Origin: Pseudobdellovibrionaceae bacterium
Lineage (GTDB): Bacteria > Bdellovibrionota > Bdellovibrionia > Bdellovibrionales > UBA1609
Assembly (NCBI GenBank): GCA_023954155.1
Contig: JAMLIO010000001.1
Span: 124,001 to 188,000 of the forward strand
Reading direction: 5' to 3'
Length of the DNA: 64,000 nt
Positions 7,658 through 16,223 of this stretch are shown here, piece by piece (position 1 is the stretch's first letter; the number at the start of each line of letters is the position of its first letter). The notes under the pieces are model-generated. The model searched no databases, was not told the origin of the DNA, and saw nothing but the letters and a program-made list of their open reading frames with translations. Position numbers and translations under genes: made by a program.

Positions 7658-8917
7658 TTATTTTCTTCCATAAGGATCTGTTGACTTATTTGCTGCACAT
7701 GAAATCAATTGCTTAGTACATCTGGTATTTGTTCTTAAATACACTCTGGTCCAAATATCATCTGTGCTTAAACCAAACTCACCCGCACCTAATTTATGGC
7801 CTGCTAATTTTCTTTGCGTAGGAACTTTCACCCCTGACTTTTTATTAGCAAGGCGAGAAAGACCCTTACCGCCTTTACCATCGCCAGCCATACTTCCCCA
7901 AGCACCGCCAGCTCCACCGCCTTCACTGCCACCATATAGAGATCCAACACCACTACGGCCTGCAGCTCCACCTGTCTTTTGTGATTCACCACCACCAGAT
8001 CCGCTGCCACTTCCGCCCATAAAGCCCATACCACCAGATCCGCTGCCACTTCCGCCGCCGTCTGATCCGTTACCATTAAAAGCTGAGCTATTTTCATCTA
8101 AAGGCAAATCAAAGTCGCCCTCATCTCTTCCACTCATATTAAAAGGATCACGATTACCTGCAATCATATTTCCAGGATTGTTAGACATACCCGCACAACT
8201 TGGATGACCTTTAAATTTATCTTTAGAACAATCTACTGGTTCTTCAGACTCTTTATCACCATTTAAGGCTTGTTGACATTGGCTCATACCTTGCCCAGGG
8301 CTTTGATTGGCTTGCTGTTGTTGTTGGGCTTTTTGAGCTTGTTTTGTAACTTCGTCTATACATTCCTTTTTATTTTCTTTTGCTTTATCTTCCTTATCTT
8401 TTTCAATTTGAGCTAGACCTGTTTGGGGAGGTTGCATTTTAAGATACTCTTCTCTTTTCTTTTGATGCTCTTTAATTTCTTTATTGCATACTTTCTCACA
8501 AACATTGGCGGCGTTCTGGCAAGTGTCGTTCTGACCACCATTTAATGCACTTGAAAGTTTATTTAGCATTTCAGCTAAGGCACACATTTGCGAAGCTTGA
8601 CCTGATTTGCTTTCATCTGAACTAGAGTCCATTGCCATAAAACCTGCTGCCGCACCTGCTACGCCTGCAAACATCTGAGCCGCCGCCTGCCATCCACCAT
8701 TACTTGGTTGGTTGCACTCTTTAATACTCTTTGGTTTTTGTTCTTCACATGTAGCCTGTTCCATTTCTTCCGCAGTTGTCGCCCTAGGTTGAGCAGCTTC
8801 TAACGATTTTGTTGCTGCAGTCACTTCATTTGCATTAGCATTTACTGATAAGGCTACCACCATTAAAAGTATGGCCACACTCTTTTCAAAAACAGATATA
8901 TAAGCTTTCTTTTTCAT
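7658..8917 (-). CDS. Exported cysteine-, Gln- and Gly-rich protein, unknown
   Basis: 419 residues from ATG 8917, which has AAGGG upstream; a GTG three codons earlier is less likely. The N-terminus is a signal peptide ending VNANANE. The middle is cysteine-rich (CEEQKPKSIKECNQ, DTCQNAANVCEKVCNK) and highly charged with a Gln run, then a long Gly/Ser region containing a 26-bp direct repeat (7992-8017 and 8031-8056) that encodes a repeated GGSGSGSGG. The C-terminal domain (WTRVYLRTNTRC) looks folded. It lies between a TadG-like protein and another Gly/Ser-rich exported protein. About 130 bases separate it from the TadG-like gene; there a TTGTTT, 16-base spacer, TATACC sequence could be its own promoter. 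Confidence 0.82.
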   Translation of the reverse strand: MKKKAYISVFEKSVAILLMVVALSVNANANEVTAATKSLEAAQPRATTAEEMEQATCEEQKPKSIKECNQPSNGGWQAAAQMFAGVAGAAAGFMAMDSSSDESKSGQASQMCALAEMLNKLSSALNGGQNDTCQNAANVCEKVCNKEIKEHQKKREEYLKMQPPQTGLAQIEKDKEDKAKENKKECIDEVTKQAQKAQQQQQANQSPGQGMSQCQQALNGDKESEEPVDCSKDKFKGHPSCAGMSNNPGNMIAGNRDPFNMSGRDEGDFDLPLDENSSAFNGNGSDGGGSGSGSGGMGFMGGSGSGSGGGESQKTGGAAGRSGVGSLYGGSEGGGAGGAWGSMAGDGKGGKGLSRLANKKSGVKVPTQRKLAGHKLGAGEFGLSTDDIWTRVYLRTNTRCTKQLISCAANKSTDPYGRK

Positions 8918-9048
8918 ACTATACACCCTTACTTCTACTGTTTCGGTACTTTAGACTAATGATATAAATTTTTGGGTATAGATGTGTTTCAGTATAAAAC
9001 AAGAACACCGAATCTCTATAACTGTTGCAACAATACCAACATTTGAGG

Positions 9049-11115
9049 CTATTCAGGAGGGTTTAAAATGCGCCCTACGTTTCCTCCAAGTGACAGGTTG
9101 GGCGACCTTAAATAATCCCCTGAAACCATCTTAACGGAATACCCTGTACGACCACCGTCTTCTAAACATTCTCCAGGAACATTCGCTGGATGAGAGGCTT
9201 TAAATTGTTTACATTTTCCAAATCTATTTTTTACAGTTCCAGATGCAGGCGATCTATATTCACCCACATTGATCCCACCCACCCACGAGGTCAAAAGATG
9301 AGCTCGACCTGTAGGATCAGGCGTTTCAAGAGCATAAAAAATTTGAGGAGCATAAGTTCCCCGTGTAGATTCTCTAAGTTGTCTATGCACAGAGAAACTA
9401 TTATTTGCAGGAGTATTGATAAAACCAATATCACGCCAAATAGTTGGGTTAGGTCTTGGGATTTCTTTAAAGTCTGCCTCTTGGACAAGCCAGGTATCTA
9501 ATTTCCTGTGTAGATAATTTTCATGAAAATTAGAATCTACAGAATAGTAGTAGATATCAAAAAGGTCAGGAGCAACAGCTGCTAACTCACGATCACGCAT
9601 TAGATTTTTGGCTACTGCGTTTCCATCACCCCCGTTGTACAAAAGCGATTGAACTAAATGTGCATAATCGTTAGAGTGGAGTTTAGCTCCAGCTCCCGCT
9701 ATCTTACCCGTCGAAGTAATACCCAAATTAGACATCCAACCTAATTGATCTCCTGGGTACTTTGGTGAATTTGGTGAAATTGAATTGTCCTGCGGTGGGG
9801 CCTGCCCTGCCGCTATTTGACGTGGCGACCACAAAGGAACTGTTTTTCCACCACTAGAGATAGGAGATCCAGACGACCAGTTCTTGGAATACCAAGGACC
9901 AATTCGACCTCCAAATGGTTTCGAAAAGGCTCTAGCACTAATAGAAACACCACCAGTAGGACTAAAAAGCGCAAAAGATGTAGTTGTAGCTACAACTTGA
10001 TTGTAAACCATATACCAAGGGTTTTTCTCAAAGCCTAATACATCTTCAAAAGCACTGTCCTCTGGCAACACCAGATATGCACCTTGAGTAAAACTCATTA
10101 GCACACCATCAGGATCTGCTCTACTCACCCAAGCTTTGGCATCAGCAGCATTAGCATGATTCCAAGACCGAGGAAGCTCAAAATTAAATCTTTGATTGAT
10201 GGGCTCAAATACACCGCCTCGTCCACCAGTAGAGCCCAGTTCTCTATCTGCATAAATTAGTGCCATCCATGTTTTAATTTCTGGTAACCATTGTTTTCGA
10301 TCAAGACCCTGTAAGGAATTCCTAATTTGAAAGTTAGTCACTGCGGTCGTTTTGTTGGACTCCGATAGGTTGTACTCAAATGTCTTTCTTGCTCCTTCAA
10401 ATACACTCTTCCCATCAAGGTCTTTCATGCCTCCCGCATTGATAGGCTTTGAAAGGTTTTCTGCAAGAGCTTTAATCAGGGCACGCCTATAACCTGTTTG
10501 AATCCTATATGATGCCATATTGATAGATGCCATCCACCAGTCAAAAGCGTTAGCAGACATTGTATCTCTTTCGATTTTATTCCCTAAGTTGATTGTTGTT
10601 TGACGCAAACTGGAGTTCCCACCCCATCTGTTATTGATCACAGTAAGGTGAGGAATACCTGAAAATCTAATGGCATAGCGTTCTTCGCGACAAAAGTTAT
10701 CATTTGTCACACTAGTAAAAAGTTCTTTCGAAGCATAACAGGCAGGTTTTTGAATCTTATCCGCCAAATCGTACTTTGTCTCACTCGCTCTTACAGCTCC
10801 TGGTGCCGTATCCGAGTTATCTCGAATCCCCACCGTGCCCAACACAATATACCGATACGTCATCAACTTGTGGGCTTGGCGAATCTGGTAGTTCATGTGA
10901 GCGATGGCGTTTAACTGTTCTGCTTGTTTTTGAGCCACATACAATGAGGCGAAGTCTACAGCATTTTGCACATTGATCTTGTCGTGGACAATCATGCCCA
11001 CATTGATCGTCATCGCAAAAAGTGTGAAGAGAACTAAAAAAGTCAGACCGACAAAAACGGAGATTTGTCCTTTTTGATTTTTGTATTTATCTGAACATGG
11101 ATTGACTCTGAGCAT
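9049..11115 (-). CDS. TadG-like pilus-assembly / membrane-anchored secreted protein
   Basis: 688 residues. The N-terminus, KNQKGQISVFVGLTFL, followed by a hydrophobic stretch and VQNAVDFASLYVAQ, is the TadE/TadG-type region (cleavage-like GQ..F, one membrane helix, then the D.A.L.AA-type helix). The large rest would lie in the periplasm or outside and has no domain I can name. The start ATG 11115 has AAGG upstream; a GTG two codons earlier is possible. Its start codon touches the start of the divergent frame at 11116, leaving no intergenic DNA. It heads the cluster that continues with two exported Gly-rich proteins. TadG proteins are minor parts of Flp pili, but no TadA, TadB or pilin gene is seen here. 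Confidence 0.75.
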   Translation of the reverse strand: MLRVNPCSDKYKNQKGQISVFVGLTFLVLFTLFAMTINVGMIVHDKINVQNAVDFASLYVAQKQAEQLNAIAHMNYQIRQAHKLMTYRYIVLGTVGIRDNSDTAPGAVRASETKYDLADKIQKPACYASKELFTSVTNDNFCREERYAIRFSGIPHLTVINNRWGGNSSLRQTTINLGNKIERDTMSANAFDWWMASINMASYRIQTGYRRALIKALAENLSKPINAGGMKDLDGKSVFEGARKTFEYNLSESNKTTAVTNFQIRNSLQGLDRKQWLPEIKTWMALIYADRELGSTGGRGGVFEPINQRFNFELPRSWNHANAADAKAWVSRADPDGVLMSFTQGAYLVLPEDSAFEDVLGFEKNPWYMVYNQVVATTTSFALFSPTGGVSISARAFSKPFGGRIGPWYSKNWSSGSPISSGGKTVPLWSPRQIAAGQAPPQDNSISPNSPKYPGDQLGWMSNLGITSTGKIAGAGAKLHSNDYAHLVQSLLYNGGDGNAVAKNLMRDRELAAVAPDLFDIYYYSVDSNFHENYLHRKLDTWLVQEADFKEIPRPNPTIWRDIGFINTPANNSFSVHRQLRESTRGTYAPQIFYALETPDPTGRAHLLTSWVGGINVGEYRSPASGTVKNRFGKCKQFKASHPANVPGECLEDGGRTGYSVKMVSGDYLRSPNLSLGGNVGRILNPPE

Positions 11116-11139
11116 ATGCACCTTAAAATTATAAATCGG

Positions 11140-12006
11140 ATGAGAGCACTTAGTTTATTAGTCTTTAGCACTGTTTATTTGTTCTTTTGCCCCACGGACC
11201 TGACGTGGGCAGCAAAAAGCAAGACTTTAGACTTGGATACCACTCCTAATGCAAACTCCACCACGACCTCTGCCCTAGACCTACACTCTGGCAACAGTCT
11301 GCATAATGGAGGTTTTTGCTATGAGATCCTAGCAGGCAATAACAACGTCGGCTTTATCCTAGAGACCAAGGCCTTCAATGAAAAAAATGGCCACCATGAA
11401 CACAAGCTCTACACTTATTTGCACAACAAAACCTCCTCTTTAGAAGAGCAGCTCAACACCACAAGTGACTCTTACTTCTCACCCATTTCATTTCAGTATA
11501 AATTAAGCGTTGATAACAAGATTTCTAAAGAGCTCACGGGAAAATTTAAAAAGAAAGACCAAAACTTTTCTGTGGATTACACACAAAACACTCCTAAAAA
11601 TAAAGCCAAGAAACACACCTTAAGTGTGCCCAAGGGAACCGTCTTTTTATCACGAGTGACCGATCTGATCTTTTCACAAAAAAAGATTGAGGACCTCAAG
11701 CCCCAGCAGGAATTAGTCGTTCAGGTCTTTGACGCCAAGTCAGGAAAACTTAAATCTTCCAAATCTCGCTTGGATCAAAATTCTGACGGTATTAAACTGA
11801 TTCATAGCGTGGATGGGAAGAACTTTAGCACCGAGCACACCTATCATGGACACTTGTTACGCTCTGTCGATCAACGACAAAATATCACACTGTCAAAATG
11901 CAAATCTGTTGAACCCCATATCAAAACAGCAGAAACTCATTCTATTTATAAAACATTTTTTGCCCAGAAAGAAAAAGAGATTCTTAAATCATGTTGTCAG
12001 CTTTAA
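11140..12006 (+). CDS. Exported protein of unknown function
   Basis: 288 residues from ATG 11140; an in-frame ATG at 11116 exists, but the signal peptide MRALSLLVFSTVYLFF with a cleavage near TWAAK fits the later start. The mature part is rich in Lys, Ser and Thr and predicted beta-rich (for example SFQYKLSVDNK, KHTLSVPKGTVFLSR). The layout is faintly like DUF3108-type periplasmic proteins, but I cannot confirm this. It overlaps the following permease gene by 16 bases, so it belongs to the transporter operon. A role as periplasmic partner of that transporter is possible, though it is not a typical DppA-like binding protein. Confidence 0.75.
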   Translation: MRALSLLVFSTVYLFFCPTDLTWAAKSKTLDLDTTPNANSTTTSALDLHSGNSLHNGGFCYEILAGNNNVGFILETKAFNEKNGHHEHKLYTYLHNKTSSLEEQLNTTSDSYFSPISFQYKLSVDNKISKELTGKFKKKDQNFSVDYTQNTPKNKAKKHTLSVPKGTVFLSRVTDLIFSQKKIEDLKPQQELVVQVFDAKSGKLKSSKSRLDQNSDGIKLIHSVDGKNFSTEHTYHGHLLRSVDQRQNITLSKCKSVEPHIKTAETHSIYKTFFAQKEKEILKSCCQL

Positions 12007-12911
12007 TCCAAAGAATACTGCTTACCATCCCCGTTGTTTTTGGTGTTTTCACTCTGACTTTTTTTCTTATCCATTGGATTCCAGGGGACCCCGTGGACTT
12101 GATTCTGGGAGACCTTGCCAATCCCTTAGACAAACAAGAAATGCGCACGCAACTGGGCTTAGACCAACCCCTACAGACGCAATATGTACGCTTTTTAACT
12201 TCCACCTCACGGGGACAATTGGGGACCTCTTTATTTTCCCAAAAGCCCGTTTTTGAAATGATCGCAAACCGAATCGGGGCCACCATTGAGCTGTCACTGG
12301 CTTCGATGCTTTTCGCCATGCTTTGGGGGATTCCCCTTGGGGTGATTGCTGCTGTAAAACGCTACACCTTTTTTGATCGCGCCCTTGTAAGTCTTGGTCT
12401 GGTGGGTATGTCCTTCCCTGGGTTTTTCTTAGGACCTCTCCTCATCTATCTCTTTGCCATTCTTTTAGGATGGTTACCTGTTGGAGAGCGCGGGGGGATA
12501 GAACACCTCATTTTGCCCGCACTCAGTTTAGCACTTCCACTTGGTGCTATTCTTATGCGCATGACAAGGGCCTCTATGCTTGATGTCTTACATGAAGACT
12601 ATGTGAAAGTGGCACGAGCCAAAGGGTGTTCTACGTTTAAAATCTTTTTTGTCCACGCTTTAAGAAATGCACTTATTCCAATCATCACCATCGTGGGTTT
12701 GCAATTTGGTTCTGTTCTTACGGGCACTGTGATCACCGAGACCATCTTTGATTGGCCAGGACTTGGAACCTTACTTTTTGATGCCATCCAACGCCGCGAT
12801 TATCCTCTGGTACAGGGCTGCGTTCTGATCATTGCTCTGATCTACATTATTGTGAACTTTTTAACCGATATGGCCTATGTCCTTGTGCATCCTAAGATGA
12901 GGATCAGCTGA
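11991..12911 (+). CDS. DppB-type peptide ABC transporter permease
   Basis: 306 residues with the typical DppB/OppB start (IQRILLTIPVVFGVFTLTFF), a periplasmic segment, and five further membrane helices. The coupling motif that contacts the ATPase is present (VKVARAKGCSTFKIFFVHAL), followed by NALIPIITIVG, a family signature. It is translationally coupled to the next permease (stop and start share base 12911). No binding protein (DppA) or ATPases (DppD, DppF) follow; these must be elsewhere. Because nagZ comes next, cell-wall peptides are a plausible cargo, but that rests on context only. Confidence 0.92.
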   Translation: MLSALIQRILLTIPVVFGVFTLTFFLIHWIPGDPVDLILGDLANPLDKQEMRTQLGLDQPLQTQYVRFLTSTSRGQLGTSLFSQKPVFEMIANRIGATIELSLASMLFAMLWGIPLGVIAAVKRYTFFDRALVSLGLVGMSFPGFFLGPLLIYLFAILLGWLPVGERGGIEHLILPALSLALPLGAILMRMTRASMLDVLHEDYVKVARAKGCSTFKIFFVHALRNALIPIITIVGLQFGSVLTGTVITETIFDWPGLGTLLFDAIQRRDYPLVQGCVLIIALIYIIVNFLTDMAYVLVHPKMRIS

Positions 12912-13729
12912 TGAAGTTAAGCAAACGAAGTGTATTTATATTTATTGGAAGCTTTATTGTTCTGGCAAATATTTTTATCGCTGTTGCCGTCCCATTTTTG
13001 CCCTTACCTGACCCTCAACACTATATGTTAGACCAACGCTATGATGCCCCCAATATGAGCGCGCCTTTTGGCCGCGATGAAAATGGGGTGGATGTGATGA
13101 CTCTCATATTTTGGGGCGCACGCTTAAGTCTTACTGTTGCTGTTAGCGTAGTTTTTATCACAACACTTGTTGGTCTTATCGTAGGTTCTGTCGCTGGTTA
13201 TAAAGGTGGTTACACTGATTTTGTTATTATGCGTTTTATTGATATGATTCACGCTTTCCCTGGCTTTCTTCTTGCCCTCGCACTTGTTGCTTCACTAGGA
13301 CCATCTGTAAAAAATTTGATTTTAGCAATGTCACTTACTGGTTGGGCAGGCGTTGCCCGTTTAGTTCGCGGTGAAATCTTACATCTTAAAGAAAAAGAAT
13401 ACGTACAATCCTCCAGAGCCTTAGGTGCATCATCTATACGAACGGTTTGCTTACACATTTGGCCTAACCTTATTGGAATTATGACCGTGCAAGCCACCTT
13501 TGCTATGGCAGGAACCTTGATCGTAGAGTCAGGACTTAGCTTCTTAGGTTTGGGCGCTCCTCCCACTACACCCACATGGGGAATGCTGCTTAACTCTGGT
13601 CGTTACTACCTGACCGAAGCCCCTCATATCAGTATTTTTCCTGGGATTGCGATTTTACTTTTGGTCTTAGGTTTTAATCTTCTGGGTGATGGCTTAAGAG
13701 AAATACTAGACCCTAAAAATAACCTTTAA
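12911..13729 (+). CDS. DppC-type peptide ABC transporter permease
   Basis: 272 residues, partner of the preceding DppB-type protein. An N-terminal membrane helix is followed by the conserved segment APFGRDENGVDVM (the F.GTD.lGRDv-like motif) and the transport domain with the coupling motif VQSSRALGASSIRTVCLHIWPN and the end motif FNLLGDGLREILDPK. The start codon directly overlaps the previous stop. Fifty bases separate it from nagZ. Substrate unknown; peptide or muropeptide import is likely from family and context. Confidence 0.92.
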   Translation: MKLSKRSVFIFIGSFIVLANIFIAVAVPFLPLPDPQHYMLDQRYDAPNMSAPFGRDENGVDVMTLIFWGARLSLTVAVSVVFITTLVGLIVGSVAGYKGGYTDFVIMRFIDMIHAFPGFLLALALVASLGPSVKNLILAMSLTGWAGVARLVRGEILHLKEKEYVQSSRALGASSIRTVCLHIWPNLIGIMTVQATFAMAGTLIVESGLSFLGLGAPPTTPTWGMLLNSGRYYLTEAPHISIFPGIAILLLVLGFNLLGDGLREILDPKNNL

Positions 13730-13779
13730 ACTCAATATGACAACGGATAAACTGAACTCACACAGATAAAGGATCGACT

Positions 13780-14847
13780 ATGAAGACAACATCTATGCTA
13801 GGCCAAATGTTCATGATTGGTATTTCTGGTCACACACTCACCTCTGAAGAAAAAGACTTCATCATTCAAAATGATATTGGTGGAGTGATCCTTTTTTCCA
13901 GAAACGTCAGCACACCAGAACAGATCCTTAAACTGACCACAGAGATTCAAGAACTTTCCCAACACACCGAATCCCAACTGCCACTGTTGATCTCCATTGA
14001 TATGGAGGGGGGACGAGTCGCGCGTCTCAAAGAGCCCTTCACCATCTGGCCTCCTATGCGCTATTTGGGCGATCAATCTTCTCCGCAGCTGGCCTTTGAA
14101 GTAGGACAAGCTTTAGGAGCAGAGCTTTTAGCTGTGGGAATCAATATGGATTTTGCTCCTTGTATTGATGTGTTTTTAAATCCTAAAAATGAGGTCATTG
14201 GTGACAGAGCCTTTAGCGATGATCCCGAAGAGGTGGCAAAGATCGCCTCAGGTATCATTCGTGGTTTTAAAAAAGTAGGCATGGTGTCTTGTGTGAAGCA
14301 CTTCCCTGGGCACGGCTACACTTCTGTAGACAGTCACTTTGATCTGCCTGTAGATCCCAGAACTTGGAACGAGTTGCTTGAATCAGAAATCATCCCTTAC
14401 AAAAAATGTTTCCGATCTAAAGCTGAATTTTTAATGACCGCTCATATCTTGTTTGAAAATATCGACGCCCAATACCCTGTGACACTTTCAGAAAAGTTTT
14501 TAAAACAACATCTACGAGAAGAATTAAACTATCCAGGACTTGTGATCACTGATGATCTTGATATGAAAGCCTTAAGCAAAAACGCTTCTGCAGAAGACTT
14601 AACATTTAAGGCTCTGCAAGCAGGTGCGAATATGTTTTTATTCTGCAATAACCCCGAGTCTCACACCTTGGCCGTAGAAGCCATGATGGACAGAGTGGGC
14701 CAATTTGATGAAGCCCACTTAAATCATATAAAAGAATCTTTTGATTTGATCTTGGAGGTCAAAGACAACCTCCCTACAGAAACACCCTCTCTAGAAATTA
14801 TTGGGTGTGAAAAGCACAAAGAGCTTGTGCAGAAGATAAAAGTCTAA
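13780..14847 (+). CDS. nagZ: Beta-N-acetylhexosaminidase NagZ (GH3)
   Basis: A 355-residue glycoside hydrolase family 3 enzyme. LISIDMEGGRVARLK, FAPCIDVF, VIGDRAFSDDP, CVKHFPGHG with the following DSH, and VITDDLDMKAL mark the barrel; the Asp in TDDLDM is the nucleophile and the DSH histidine the general acid/base in this family. NagZ removes GlcNAc from anhydro-muropeptides in the cytoplasm, supplying substrate for AnmK. No signal peptide is seen, as expected. It is longer than some NagZ proteins by a short C-terminal tail. It lies behind two peptide permeases and two bases before a convergent small gene. Confidence 0.95.
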   Translation: MKTTSMLGQMFMIGISGHTLTSEEKDFIIQNDIGGVILFSRNVSTPEQILKLTTEIQELSQHTESQLPLLISIDMEGGRVARLKEPFTIWPPMRYLGDQSSPQLAFEVGQALGAELLAVGINMDFAPCIDVFLNPKNEVIGDRAFSDDPEEVAKIASGIIRGFKKVGMVSCVKHFPGHGYTSVDSHFDLPVDPRTWNELLESEIIPYKKCFRSKAEFLMTAHILFENIDAQYPVTLSEKFLKQHLREELNYPGLVITDDLDMKALSKNASAEDLTFKALQAGANMFLFCNNPESHTLAVEAMMDRVGQFDEAHLNHIKESFDLILEVKDNLPTETPSLEIIGCEKHKELVQKIKV

Positions 14848-14849
14848 AA

Positions 14850-14981
14850 CTATTTGTCTCCGAATAGAGCCGCTTTAGTAGGAGTTGTTCCTTTATTGCG
14901 GTTTTGGGCTTTACGCTTTTTACCAGCATTCGCTTTTTTGTTGCTACGGATTGTTTCTGTTCTTTTTGATGCTGAAGCCAT
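14850..14981 (-). CDS. Small basic protein, 43 residues
   Basis: Minus-strand ATG at 14981 with GAGGAGAGA just upstream, ending TAG at 14850. The product is very basic (begins MASASKRTETIRSNKKANAG, then KKRKAQNRNKG) and ends TPTKAALFGDK. The strong ribosome site, position between two genes and high Lys/Arg content argue it is real. It could bind RNA, DNA or the ribosome; I do not recognise the family. It faces nagZ with only two bases between the stops. Confidence 0.75.
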   Translation of the reverse strand: MASASKRTETIRSNKKANAGKKRKAQNRNKGTTPTKAALFGDK

Positions 14982-15063
14982 ATTCTCTCCTCATTTCAGC
15001 GGCTTAGGTCTTTTAAGAACCCTATGCCTCTGCCAAGTTCCTTTTTAAATTAAGCTCTATCTG

Positions 15064-15987
15064 TTACCAAAGCGGCAAATGGAAGTCAACGCTGTGCAAG
15101 AGGTTGTCCTTAGAAGTTTCACGCTGCACCCCATAACTCATAGAAAGCCTTGGGCCCACAATAGAAAAACCAGCACCCACTGTATTGGTTTTAAGCACAT
15201 TATCCCGTCCCAAGCCTATATTAAAATGGAAATGGTCTGTGAACTGGTTTTCAAGCCCCACACGATAGATCCATTGGTTCTTATCACTAGCGTCTTTTGT
15301 ATTCCAAGCATCCAGCCGCAAATGAGCGAACTCCACTAGGCGCAGCTGCAAACCCGCCCCGATAGCCCTTCGCAAATACGTAGAAGAAAAGTCCTTACGA
15401 TCATCTAAAATGTTCTGGGCCGTGACCCCTAAACTGAACCGACTTCCCCACCTGTACGCAAACCCCACACCCACATCAAAGTGAGTCTTTTTACCACTGA
15501 CAGAACGCAATTCTGCTCGTGAATAATTAGCGATAAGTCCGATGGCCAAACTCTGAGACATGGCTTGCGCCACACCTAAGGTGAATAATTGGTCTCGGTA
15601 ATCGTCATTTTTGATATTTGTATAGGTCAGAGCAGAGGCAATGGGAAAGACCTTAAACTCACGAATACTCAGATCAGCAATAGGATCCCAAGTCCCCATG
15701 GTGCTATCAAGCATCCCCGCACTGAACTGGCGCTGATCACCACCTAAGGAGTCATCCCCAGTCACATAAGATCCAAAAGCACTGAGTTGCGCCTTGGTGG
15801 CTAAAAGCGCAGGGTTGAGCACAAACACGTCTTCAATATTCCGAGCCGTCGCCGCAACCCCCGCACGCCCCACAGACAACATACGAGCCGTATTATAAGG
15901 CGTATCCCCCACACTCGCCGAAGCATAGGATGCACTCAAAAAACTCAAAGCAACTACTAAAAAAAGAAAGGGCTTTCGTAACTTCAC
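15064..15987 (-). CDS. Outer-membrane beta-barrel protein, FadL/PorV-like
   Basis: 307 residues with a clear signal peptide (FLFLVVALSFLSASYASA). The mature N-terminus (NTARMLSVGRAGVAATARN, then FVLNPALLA) resembles the hatch region of FadL/PorV-type barrels, where N-P-A-L is frequent. Alternating strands follow (GVGFAYRWGSRFSLGVTAQN, FHFNIGLGRD) and the chain ends FHLPLW with a terminal aromatic residue, typical for barrels inserted by BamA. It would sit in the outer membrane; cargo or role unknown. Upstream lies fold-back element B, so its promoter would be between 15988 and 16034 or read through from the upstream lipoprotein gene. Confidence 0.8.
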   Translation of the reverse strand: MKLRKPFLFLVVALSFLSASYASASVGDTPYNTARMLSVGRAGVAATARNIEDVFVLNPALLATKAQLSAFGSYVTGDDSLGGDQRQFSAGMLDSTMGTWDPIADLSIREFKVFPIASALTYTNIKNDDYRDQLFTLGVAQAMSQSLAIGLIANYSRAELRSVSGKKTHFDVGVGFAYRWGSRFSLGVTAQNILDDRKDFSSTYLRRAIGAGLQLRLVEFAHLRLDAWNTKDASDKNQWIYRVGLENQFTDHFHFNIGLGRDNVLKTNTVGAGFSIVGPRLSMSYGVQRETSKDNLLHSVDFHLPLW

Positions 15988-16034
15988 CCCTAAATACTAA
16001 AACCGAAATCCCATTTCCGCACGAGCTGACGCAA

Positions 16035-16223
16035 AACTAATTGTCTTTTGTCTTTACTTAAAGCTTGAAGTCTCTTTTTAATTGTACATACTCAAAATGC
16101 TCAGACAGTGACGTTTGGCACAGTTTTGCGTTCGCAAAACAGCGCCAAGCCGAACTCGCATTTCGACCATATACAATTAAAAAGAGACTTCAAGCTTTAA
16201 GTAAAGACAAAAGACAATTAGTT
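16035..16223. repeat. Fold-back element B: 52-bp perfect inverted arms around an 85-bp core
   Basis: Left arm 16035-16086 and right arm 16172-16223 are perfect reverse complements over 52 bp. The core 16087-16171 contains a nearly perfect apical hairpin (GTTTTGCG, TT, CGCAAAAC; flanked by TTGGC/GCCAA). Outside the hairpin the core reads ACTCAAAATGCTCAGACAGT on the left and ends CATTTCGACCATA on the right. Element C has the same core in opposite orientation, but its arms are unrelated. The right arm contains the stop codon (16218-16220) and part of the last sense codon of the lipoprotein gene, so the element abuts a gene end. No transposase frame is present. Confidence 0.95.

Noticed and set aside
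7764-8207. Plus-strand Pro/Leu-rich open frame
   Set aside because: Shadow of the Gly/Ser-rich exported protein on the minus strand.
16115-16131. Sigma-54-like TGGCAC...TTTTGC in the element cores
   Set aside because: GG and GC are nine bases apart in both B and C, one short of the strict ten, and the match follows from the hairpin symmetry.
16035-16223. Integron attC site
   Set aside because: Size and hairpin are reminiscent, but the GTTRRRY/RYYYAAC pair is absent, there is no cassette array and no integrase; the arms are also far longer and more perfect.
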